In this document: one piece after another, positions 1 to 5,264 of the stretch
Layout of the letters: every line of letters begins with the position of its first letter
Position numbering within the stretch: position 1 is the stretch's first letter
Assembly: GCA_030699055.1 (NCBI GenBank)
Contig: JAUYKX010000087.1
Location: 1-8,153, forward strand
DNA: 8,153 nt
Source of the DNA: Candidatus Nanopelagicales bacterium
Lineage (GTDB): Bacteria; Actinomycetota; Actinomycetes; S36-B12; UBA10799
Reading direction: 5' to 3'
Made by a program: the position numbers and the translations under genes
Notes under the pieces: model-generated
Told to the model about the DNA's origin: nothing
What the model saw: only the letters and a program-made list of their open reading frames with translations
The model's database searches: none

Positions 1-455
1 ACGAGGTTCTCCACCACGGCGACCACCAACAGGATCATCCAGATCAGCATCACGGTCGCCCGAATCTCGGGGTTCGGGGTCATTCCAAGGAGCAGCACGA
101 TGATCGCGGCCGGTACGAACGCCTCACCCAAAGTGCGCCGAGAGTCGATGTAGTTGCGCACAAACTGTTTCACCGGGCCCTGATCACGTGCCGGCAGCGC
201 CTTCGGATCGCCTTCCATCATCGCCTGCCGGGAGCGCGCCCTTTGCTGTTTGGCCCGCTCGCGCTCCGCCTTCCGAACTGACCGGCGATCGCTTGGCCCC
301 TTCAACGCCTCCTTGCGGGCCAGTTCAGCTTCGCGGCGCTTGGGCGTCGGACGACCCTTGGAGGCGGTCGTTGATTCGGCCGAAACGTCTTCGCCCTCCG
401 GCCGGTTCTCGCCCGATGAAGAGTCGATTGCTGTTTGGGAGCGGCGCCAGATCAC
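1..455 (-). CDS. DUF3043 family membrane protein (partial, C-terminus outside window)
   Basis: The first 151 residues of an actinobacterial DUF3043 protein; function unknown. The N-terminal ~110 residues are hydrophilic and strongly basic, with a conserved-looking KGRPTPKRREAE stretch (residues 33-44) and an Arg/Lys/Glu-rich, probably helical segment (45-80). A PARDQGPVKQFVRNYIDSRR motif follows (88-107), typical of the family. Two membrane segments come next, at about 112-125 and 131-150, separated by a short TPNPE turn. Family members are usually about 190-210 residues, so roughly 40-60 are missing to the left. The start is the GTG at 453-455: an in-frame TAA lies four codons upstream, leaving no other sensible start. 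No Shine-Dalgarno sequence precedes it, but a -10-like TAAGCT does (see promoter entry). It lies 31 bp downstream of nadA on the same strand and may be co-transcribed with it. The family call rests on recalled similarity; the membrane topology is visible directly. Confidence 0.85.
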   Translation of the reverse strand, partial: MIWRRSQTAIDSSSGENRPEGEDVSAESTTASKGRPTPKRREAELARKEALKGPSDRRSVRKAERERAKQQRARSRQAMMEGDPKALPARDQGPVKQFVRNYIDSRRTLGEAFVPAAIIVLLLGMTPNPEIRATVMLIWMILLVVAVVENL

Positions 456-461
456 CCGCCG

Positions 462-490
462 AGCTTACGAGTCGCGGTGGTCGACGTCAG
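462..490 (-). promoter_or_regulatory. Putative promoter of the DUF3043 gene (leaderless type)
   Basis: On the minus strand a -35-like CTGACG (485-490, overlapping the nadA stop codon) is followed, after exactly 17 nt, by a -10-like TAAGCT (462-467). Six nt then separate the -10 from the GTG start at 455, so transcription would begin at or next to the start codon. There is no Shine-Dalgarno sequence, which fits a leaderless mRNA. Short motifs like this arise by chance, so the call is tentative. Confidence 0.4.
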
Positions 491-1671
491 GAACCGGGGA
501 GTGCGAGCATCCGCTCCAATGCCACCGTGGACCACCTGGCGGTCTCCGCGTTCACGCTGATCCTGTTCACCACCCGGCCCTCCACAAGGCTCTCAAGCGC
601 CCAGGTCAGGTGCGGCAGATCGATGCGATTCATGGTTGAGCAGAAGCAAACCGAACTGTCCAGGAACATGACTCGCTTGTCGGGATGCTGGGTCGCGAGC
701 CGTCGGACCAGGTTCAACTCGGTTCCGATGGCGAGCGCCGCACCCGCCGGGGCGGCGTTGACGGCCTTGATGATGTTCTCTGTCGACCCGATGAAGTCAG
801 CGTTTGCCGCGACTTCGTAGGCGCATTCGGGATGGACGATGACCGTTACGTCGGGTACCTGCCGTCGGATTTTCTGGACCCGATCCACGGTGAAGCGGGC
901 ATGAACCGAGCAGTGGCCGCGCCACAGAATCAGCTTCGCCTGTCGAAGTGCGTCCCGACTGACTCCTCCGCCGGGCTTGCGCGGATCGAACACCACGCAA
1001 TCGGCGGGTGACAGGCCCATTTGCAGTACGGCGGTGTTGCGTCCCAAATGCTGATCCGGAAGGAACAACACCCGGTCGGCTTGATCGAAAGCCCACTCCA
1101 GGCTGCGACGGGCGTTACTCGACGTACAAATTGAGCCACCGTGCCGACCGGTGAACGACTTGATCGCGGCCGAGGAATTCATGTAGGTCAGCGGAATGGT
1201 CGACTGCTCCAATCCAGCCGCGGCGATGGCAGACCAGGCGGCTTCGACCTCCGCCAAAGTGGCCATGTCGGCCATCGAGCAACCGGCAGCCAAGTCCGGC
1301 AGCACCACCTGCTGATGGTCGCCAGTCAGGATGTCGGCGCTCTCGGCCATGAAGTGCACGCCGCAGAACACGATGTATTCCGACTCGGAGCGAGCGGCAG
1401 CCTCGCGAGCAAGCTTGAACGAGTCGCCCGTGACATCGGCGAACTGGATCACCTCGTCACGTTGGTAGTGGTGACCAAGGACAAACACGCGGTCGCCGAG
1501 CTCAGCCTTTGCCATCCGCGCGCGGGCCAATAGCCCTGGGTCGGACGCCCGAGGCAGCACCCCAGGGCACTCGACTCCCCGCTCAGTTTCGGCTTCGGTT
1601 CCCTCGCCGAGCAGTAGCAACAGGGGCGAGGGAGTGGGTTCCGTCCAAGTGGTGGGAGGAGACACGCTCAT
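487..1671 (-). CDS. nadA: Quinolinate synthase NadA
   Basis: Condenses iminoaspartate with dihydroxyacetone phosphate to quinolinate in cytosolic de novo NAD synthesis, using an oxygen-sensitive [4Fe-4S] cluster. The 394-residue product is the longer NadA form of actinobacteria and Bacillus, with an N-terminal RGVECPG segment (31-37). Visible motifs are VLGHHYQRDE (64-73), FADVTGDSFKLA (77-88), VFCGVHFMAESADIL (101-115), YMNSSA (163-168), TSSN (183-186), LPDQHLGRN (204-212), WRGHCSVH (250-257), HPEC (280-283), GTELNLV (316-322) and CFCSTMNRIDLPHL (342-355). By comparison with E. coli NadA (Cys113, Cys200, Cys297), the likely cluster ligands are Cys103, Cys254 and Cys344. All key residues are present and the length is normal. 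No nadB or nadC is in the window. The ATG at 1669-1671 has no Shine-Dalgarno but a -10-like TAACAT 7 nt upstream. The divergent neighbour encodes an Fe-S carrier that could supply the cluster. Confidence 0.97.
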   Translation of the reverse strand: MSVSPPTTWTEPTPSPLLLLLGEGTEAETERGVECPGVLPRASDPGLLARARMAKAELGDRVFVLGHHYQRDEVIQFADVTGDSFKLAREAAARSESEYIVFCGVHFMAESADILTGDHQQVVLPDLAAGCSMADMATLAEVEAAWSAIAAAGLEQSTIPLTYMNSSAAIKSFTGRHGGSICTSSNARRSLEWAFDQADRVLFLPDQHLGRNTAVLQMGLSPADCVVFDPRKPGGGVSRDALRQAKLILWRGHCSVHARFTVDRVQKIRRQVPDVTVIVHPECAYEVAANADFIGSTENIIKAVNAAPAGAALAIGTELNLVRRLATQHPDKRVMFLDSSVCFCSTMNRIDLPHLTWALESLVEGRVVNRISVNAETARWSTVALERMLALPGS

Positions 1672-1678
1672 TCGAGCA

Positions 1679-1684
1679 ATGTTA
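1679..1684 (-). promoter_or_regulatory. Putative nadA -10 box (leaderless start)
   Basis: TAACAT on the minus strand fits the actinobacterial TANNNT -10 pattern and lies 7 nt before the nadA ATG, placing the predicted transcription start on the start codon. No convincing -35 is seen at 16-18 nt and no Shine-Dalgarno precedes the gene. The box is overlapped by the palindrome at 1682-1699. Confidence 0.4.
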
Positions 1685-1699
1685 GGCGAATTTGCCTGA
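1682..1699. promoter_or_regulatory. 18-bp imperfect palindrome, candidate operator for nadA
   Basis: TTAGGCGAATTTGCCTGA: the left half TTAGGCGAA matches the reverse complement of the right half (TCAGGCAAA) at 7 of 9 positions, with AGGC/GCCT arms around an AT-rich centre. It begins 10 bp upstream of the nadA ATG and overlaps the putative -10 box by three bases, a position where a bound dimeric repressor would block transcription. The regulator is not identifiable; NAD-responsive, iron-responsive and Fe-S-responsive regulators are all conceivable. Confidence 0.4.
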
Positions 1700-1859
1700 G
1701 CATGGGGCCTCGACGGGGTTGGGAGTCAGTCCGGCGAGGTAGTCGTCTGTTGGGTCGGCAAGATGCGCGGGTAACCTGGGAATTGGCTCTTCACCCCCGG
1801 CGTTCATATGCACTGTGGGACGCGACCGGCTGATCCGAAGCCCACGGGTCAGTACCGAT

Positions 1860-1877
1860 GGGCCTGCGATCAGGTCC
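1860..1877 (+). promoter_or_regulatory. Hairpin in the erpA leader
   Basis: GGGCCTG, loop CGAT, CAGGTCC: a 7-bp stem with one G-U pair and a tetraloop, 37 nt upstream of the erpA ATG. It has no T-run after it, so it is not a standard terminator. It could shape the erpA 5' leader or be a short DNA palindrome (CCTGCGATCAGG) bound by a protein. Confidence 0.3.
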
Positions 1878-1914
1878 GGGGCACAACCAATCAAACAGGA
1901 ATCGAGGGACACAG

Positions 1915-2301
1915 ATGGCCTCTGAATCACTGACCGACTCCCAGGTGGCCGATACGGCTGGCGACGAACAGCACGGCGCGGGCCTGGTCCTGACCGATGC
2001 GGCCGTTGAGAAAGTGCGGGGCTTGCTGGCCTCGGAGAACCGCGACGACCTGGCGCTGCGAGTGGCTGTACAGCCCGGTGGATGTTCCGGTCTGCGCTAT
2101 CAGCTGTTTTTTGACGACCGTCAACTGGACGGGGATGATCGGCGGGCAGTGAGCGGGGTGCCGGTAGTCGTTGACCGGATGTCGGTGCCTTATCTGGGTG
2201 GTGCGGTGATCGATTTCGTTGACACGATCCAGAAGCAGGGTTTCACTATCGACAACCCGAATGCCCAGGGTTCGTGCGCGTGCGGGGACTCCTTCAACTG
2301 A
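1915..2301 (+). CDS. erpA: A-type iron-sulfur cluster carrier (HesB/IscA/ErpA family)
   Basis: A 128-residue cytosolic A-type carrier that accepts Fe-S clusters and passes them to apoproteins. An acidic, polar N-terminal tail (1-22) precedes the domain. The three ligand cysteines are intact: Cys57 in QPGGCSGLRYQL and Cys121/Cys123 in the C-terminal GSCACGDSFN motif. The FVDTIQKQGFTIDNPNAQGS segment (101-120) is typical of the family. The ATG at 1915 has Shine-Dalgarno GAGGGA (1904-1909) at a 5-nt spacing. An upstream in-frame ATG at 1858 would add 19 residues but lacks such a site and would run through the leader hairpin. It is divergent from nadA and 27 bp before the adenosine kinase gene. 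It resembles the Rv2204c group of actinobacteria. The family is certain; choosing ErpA over IscA or SufA as the name is by convention. Confidence 0.93.
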   Translation: MASESLTDSQVADTAGDEQHGAGLVLTDAAVEKVRGLLASENRDDLALRVAVQPGGCSGLRYQLFFDDRQLDGDDRRAVSGVPVVVDRMSVPYLGGAVIDFVDTIQKQGFTIDNPNAQGSCACGDSFN

Positions 2302-2315
2302 GTTCCGGTTCCCGG

Positions 2316-2321
2316 TACTGT
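2316..2321 (+). promoter_or_regulatory. Putative internal -10 box for adoK
   Basis: TACTGT fits TANNNT and lies 7 nt before the GTG at 2329, the start best supported by homology. A poor -35 (TTCAAC, 2293-2298) lies 17 nt upstream. No Shine-Dalgarno is present. It may give a leaderless adoK transcript in addition to read-through from erpA. Confidence 0.3.
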
Positions 2322-2328
2322 GGCGCGG

Positions 2329-3303
2329 GTGAAAATTGCCGTTACCGGTTCAATCGCGACCGATCACTTGATGACGTTTGCCGGGAAGTTTTCGGACTCC
2401 TTGATCGATGGCGAGTTGCATTCGCTCTCGCTGTCGTTCCTGGTGGACAACCTGGCGATATTCCGTGGGGGAGTGGCGGGAAACATCTGCTTCGGGCTTG
2501 CCCAGTTCGGGCTCGCACCGGTGTTGGTTGGGGCGGTCGGTCCGGACTTCGATGATTACCGGGCCTGGCTGGAACGCCATGGGATCGATACCGAATCCGT
2601 CCACGTGGTGGAAGAACTTCACACCGCCCGGTTCATCTGCACCACCGACGCTGCCGCCAATCAGATCGCATCCTTCTACGCGGGCGCGATGTCTCTGGCC
2701 AATCAGATCGAACTGGAGCCCATTACGAAGCGAGTGGGTTCGGTCGACCTTTTCGTGATCGCGCCCAACGACCCCCGGGCGATGCGGCGACACACCGAGG
2801 AATGTCGGTCGCGCGGCTACGCCTTCGCCGCCGATCCGTCGCAACAGCTGGCTTTCCTGGACGGGCCGGCGATTCGCGAACTCATCGACGGGGCCTCGTT
2901 CCTGTTCACCAACGAGTACGAGGCGGCACTCACCGAGAAGAAAACGGGCTGGAGTGCCGAAGAGGTGCTGGCCCGAGTCGGCACTCGGGTGACGACGCTC
3001 GGAGCTCGGGGATCGAGGGTGGAACGCGTTGGCGAACCGGTCATCGAGGTGCCCGGAGTGTCGGGGGTGGAAGTGGTAGATCCGACTGGGCTGGGGGATT
3101 CCTACCGGGCCGGTTTTGTCGCGGGCCTGGCCCGAGGGTTGGACCTGGAACGCTGTGCGCAGGTCGGGTCTCTGATTGCATCCGAGGTGCTCACCACCAA
3201 GGGCACTCAGGAGTATGAATTGGATCCGGAGCGTTTTCTGGCCCGGGCCCGGAGCCATTACGGCAGCCACGCTGGTGCCCAGATGGAGGTCATGTTCGGC
3301 TGA
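2329..3303 (+). CDS. adoK: Adenosine kinase, PfkB/ribokinase family (AdoK-like)
   Basis: Probably phosphorylates adenosine to AMP with ATP in purine salvage. The 324-residue protein follows M. tuberculosis AdoK (Rv2202c, formerly annotated as carbohydrate kinase CbhK) closely from end to end. Shared blocks are AVTGSIATDHLM (4-15), the PfkB-type GGVAGN (47-52), HTARFICTTD (98-107), NDPRAMRRHTEECR (147-160), AFAADPSQQLA (165-175), LFTNEYE (192-198), VTTLGARG (221-228) and DPTGLGDSYRAGF (251-263). Asp257 in the GLGD motif is the expected catalytic base; GLGD replaces the GAGD usual in ribokinases. The GTG at 2329 is preferred because the protein then begins MKIAVTGS, like MTIAVTGS in Mtb AdoK; an in-frame GTG at 2320 would add three residues. 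It lies between erpA and aat and probably shares their transcript. Another nucleoside or sugar substrate cannot be excluded. Confidence 0.9.
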   Translation: MKIAVTGSIATDHLMTFAGKFSDSLIDGELHSLSLSFLVDNLAIFRGGVAGNICFGLAQFGLAPVLVGAVGPDFDDYRAWLERHGIDTESVHVVEELHTARFICTTDAAANQIASFYAGAMSLANQIELEPITKRVGSVDLFVIAPNDPRAMRRHTEECRSRGYAFAADPSQQLAFLDGPAIRELIDGASFLFTNEYEAALTEKKTGWSAEEVLARVGTRVTTLGARGSRVERVGEPVIEVPGVSGVEVVDPTGLGDSYRAGFVAGLARGLDLERCAQVGSLIASEVLTTKGTQEYELDPERFLARARSHYGSHAGAQMEVMFG

Positions 3304-3319
3304 GGGCGGGGGCAGGCGA

Positions 3320-4018
3320 ATGCTCGAACCGGGAAATCCCCCGTCGAGATGGATGTTTCCCAACCCGGCCAAGGCCGCAGGCGGCCGGGAGCTGTTGGCG
3401 ATCGGCGGGGATTTGGAACCGTCAACCCTCGTTGATGCTTACGCGCGCGGACTGTTCCCGATGCCGCTGTCGCCGGGGACCGAGGTTCCGATCGGGTGGA
3501 TCTCGCCGGATCCGAGGGGCATTCTGCCTGTTGACTCGTTTCACGTCAGCCGATCGTTGCGCCGGAACATGAGACGGTTCACCTTCACCGTCGACCGGGT
3601 CTTCGACGAGGTAGTTGCCGGTTGCGCGGACCCGGACCGGACCAATGGCTGGATCGACGATCGCATGGTCGCCGCATACCACCGTCTGCACGAGGTAGGG
3701 CTAGCTCACTCCATAGAGGTCTGGGCTTTTGCTGAACAATCGAACCTGGCTGGTGGACTTTTCGGTGTCGAGATCAACGGGTTGTTCGCAGCCGAGTCGA
3801 TGTTCCATCGGGTGACCGATGCTTCGAAGGCAGCGGTGGCCGAACTGGTGCGAGTGGTCAGCGCAGGAGATCATCCGAAACAGCGGTTGATCGACGTTCA
3901 GTGGCTGACTCCGCATCTCGAACGACTCGGGGCCCGGGCGATCGGCAGGCCCGACTACCTGGATCGGCTGCGCTGTGCACTCGCGCTTCAGCCCGTGTTC
4001 GGGTCCAGTCCCATCTGA
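3320..4018 (+). CDS. aat: Leucyl/phenylalanyl-tRNA-protein transferase
   Basis: Transfers Leu or Phe from charged tRNA to proteins with N-terminal Lys or Arg, creating a ClpS-recognised N-degron; cytosolic. The 232-residue product has normal family length. Visible motifs are WMFPNP (11-16), LLAIGGDLEPSTLVDAYARG (25-44), GWISPDPRGILP (59-70), FHVSRSLRR (74-82), GWIDDRM (110-116), LAGGLFGVEINGLFAAESMF (143-162), ASK (168-170), LIDVQWLTPHLERLGA (190-205) and the C-terminal DYLDRL. The usual GESMFS reads AESMFH here, keeping the Glu. The ATG at 3320 follows a purine-rich Shine-Dalgarno (GGGGGCAGG, 3308-3316). It starts 16 bp after adoK, so the two are probably co-transcribed. Its 3' end overlaps the convergent NifS-like gene by 31 bp. 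The open frame extends upstream to 3176 inside adoK, but that stretch is out of family. Confidence 0.95.
   Translation: MLEPGNPPSRWMFPNPAKAAGGRELLAIGGDLEPSTLVDAYARGLFPMPLSPGTEVPIGWISPDPRGILPVDSFHVSRSLRRNMRRFTFTVDRVFDEVVAGCADPDRTNGWIDDRMVAAYHRLHEVGLAHSIEVWAFAEQSNLAGGLFGVEINGLFAAESMFHRVTDASKAAVAELVRVVSAGDHPKQRLIDVQWLTPHLERLGARAIGRPDYLDRLRCALALQPVFGSSPI
3988..4018. other. 31-bp 3' overlap of convergent genes aat and NifS-like
   Basis: The aat stop (TGA, 4016-4018) lies inside the last ten codons of the minus-strand gene, whose stop is at 3988-3990. No bidirectional terminator can therefore sit between them, and transcripts of the two genes should be complementary at their 3' ends. Confidence 0.85.
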
Positions 4019-5214
4019 CGGCGAAGCCGGGTGACCGCAGCGGGTAGCTCGATCAACAGGTGTTCGAGCTGTTCGTCCGTTATGCCCCAGGGCAGGCAGA
4101 TTCGAATACTTCCCTTGGTGGGATGGCCAGCTGCTTCGAGCACGTGGCTGGCTCTGCCGTACCGGTCGGAACAGGCTGAGCCGCTGCCGACCGACACGCC
4201 GGCTCGATCCAGCTCGGCCTGCAACCACAGGACGTCCAACTCCCGGGCGAGAAAGGCAATGACGTGGGGAAGTCGCTGGTCAGCTCGCTCCGGACCAAGG
4301 AGGACGGTTCCCGGAAGATTTCGCACCACCGCCCGAACTCGATCGGCCATCCGGCACAGTCGGGGCACATGCATGGGTGCCTCCCGGCAAACCGCATCCA
4401 GCGCCGCTGCCGTGGCGACGATGCTCGGTAGACCGAGCGAATCAGGAACCGGTCGAAGGCGATCGGCCGGACCGATGACCACGGCCGCCTCTCGGGGACC
4501 GGCCCACCCCGCGGCATCAGCCACGAGGGTCGTCCACAGTCGAGGTATCGGCACCAGACCGAGGGCCCCGGTGGCATCAATCAGAGCCGGACTCCGATCC
4601 GGGCGGTCCTCATTTGATTCCAGAAGTTCGGTCAGCGGCTGGAGTGTGCCGAGTTCGATGTTGGCGGCTTGAATGGCGGATATTTCATTGCGCTCCGGCG
4701 CCTGCGGGACGCGATAGTCCCGATGGTCCCGCCGATCCCGCGGATCGGTGATCGCTCGGGCGGTGCTGTCCACGGGAACCAGCCGCAGTTGGCAGTGGCC
4801 CTCGAGCGCTTCCAACACGACCCGGCGCTCCACCGCTGACGCCAGGGCGGTCACCTGGCCGGTGGCGGGGTTCCGCGCCGCGGCTTCGGCGACGGTGATC
4901 CCGACGGCCAACTCCGCGGCGTCGGCCCCGGACCGGCGGAACACCACCTGATCGGGTTCGACTCCCAGTGCGTTGGCCACCGTCACTCGGCTGGCCTCCA
5001 GCAGAGTGCGAGCGATTCCCGCTTCGGTGTAGTTGGCAGCCGGATCGGCCCAAGACGATTGCGTGGCACTGCGCACCGCTTGGATGGCGGCTGGATGCCA
5101 GGGCTGTCCCGAGAGCGCGTCGGCGAAGCAGCGCGTCACAGAGGTCGACGATACCGCTGAACGGCACGCGGATCGGCGGAAATCGGTAGGGATCTCACGG
5201 TCGGACCGCGACAC
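3988..5214 (-). CDS. Class V aminotransferase-fold protein, cysteine-desulfurase-like, apparently lacking PLP site
   Basis: A 408-residue relative of NifS/IscS by overall order of motifs: GQPWHPAAIQAV (36-47), SGAD (95-98), VERRVVLEAL (128-137), LIDATGALG (211-219), DAAGWAGP (233-240), VGSGSACS (342-349) and GSIRICL (368-374). The Cys loop (Cys348), Asp213 and the SIR arginine are kept. Residues needed for PLP chemistry are not: the IscS Lys206 position is Gly236, His104 aligns with Arg130, Gln183 with Gly216, and the Thr of SGAT with Asp98. The protein has a single lysine, Lys367, in the wrong place. It is unlikely to be an active desulfurase; a structural, regulatory or sulfur-carrier role is possible but unproven. 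A GTG start at 5212-5214 follows a strong AGGGGGG Shine-Dalgarno (5220-5226). A GTG at 5137-5139 would remove 25 poorly conserved residues and fits homologues whose chain begins near the xxASGEPxHPAA motif. It is convergent with aat and divergent from the L,D-transpeptidase gene. Confidence 0.8.
   Translation of the reverse strand: MSRSDREIPTDFRRSACRSAVSSTSVTRCFADALSGQPWHPAAIQAVRSATQSSWADPAANYTEAGIARTLLEASRVTVANALGVEPDQVVFRRSGADAAELAVGITVAEAAARNPATGQVTALASAVERRVVLEALEGHCQLRLVPVDSTARAITDPRDRRDHRDYRVPQAPERNEISAIQAANIELGTLQPLTELLESNEDRPDRSPALIDATGALGLVPIPRLWTTLVADAAGWAGPREAAVVIGPADRLRPVPDSLGLPSIVATAAALDAVCREAPMHVPRLCRMADRVRAVVRNLPGTVLLGPERADQRLPHVIAFLARELDVLWLQAELDRAGVSVGSGSACSDRYGRASHVLEAAGHPTKGSIRICLPWGITDEQLEHLLIELPAAVTRLRRQMGLDPNTG
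4714..4740 (-). repeat. Three 9-bp tandem units encoding Arg-Asp-x
   Basis: On the minus strand the units are CGGGATCGG, CGGGACCAT and CGGGACTAT, encoding RDR-RDH-RDY at residues 159-167 of the NifS-like protein. They form a highly charged insert between core strands and look like a small in-frame duplication. Confidence 0.6.
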
Positions 5215-5264
5215 ACCAACCCCCCTGCCGGGTGGCGGGTGAGGTCTGAGCGACAGTAGTACCT
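5215..5264. promoter_or_regulatory. 50-bp divergent spacer between NifS-like gene and ldt
   Basis: It must hold start signals for both genes. On the minus strand AGGGGGG at 5220-5226 is a strong Shine-Dalgarno for the GTG at 5214. On the plus strand no Shine-Dalgarno precedes the GTG at 5265; GACAGT (5252-5257), 7 nt upstream, is a poor -10 candidate for a leaderless start. Confidence 0.4.

Larger units (their letters stand above)
1672..1914. other. Divergent nadA-erpA intergenic control region
   Basis: A 243-bp non-coding stretch between the divergent starts of nadA and the erpA-like gene. It contains the nadA -10 box and palindrome at the left end. A weak promoter candidate for erpA reads rightward: TTGGGT at 1750-1755, a 16-nt spacer, then TAACCT at 1772-1777. 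A hairpin lies at 1860-1877 and the erpA Shine-Dalgarno GAGGGA at 1904-1909. No RNA gene was recognised. A minus-strand open frame covers most of it (1682-1930) but is not convincing as a gene. Confidence 0.6.

Noticed and set aside
188..820. A 210-codon plus-strand open frame across the DUF3043 and nadA genes
   Set aside because: It spans two genes on the opposite strand and its translation has no domain-like features.
1682..1699. A DtxR/IdeR iron box
   Set aside because: The TTAGG arm is suggestive, but the palindrome is 18 bp and departs from the 19-bp TTAGGTTAGSCTAACCTAA consensus in the inner half of both arms, so it is reported only as an unassigned palindrome.
1682..1930. An 82-codon minus-strand open frame filling the nadA-erpA gap
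   Set aside because: It has a GTG start with a possible GGGAG site, but it overlaps the erpA start, covers the likely promoter region, has unremarkable third-position base use, and matches no family I recognise. A shorter ATG-started version (from 1807) is equally unsupported.
2350..3372. A 340-codon minus-strand open frame opposite adoK
   Set aside because: It lies antisense to a well-conserved kinase gene and its translation shows low-complexity His/Arg/Pro composition without motifs.
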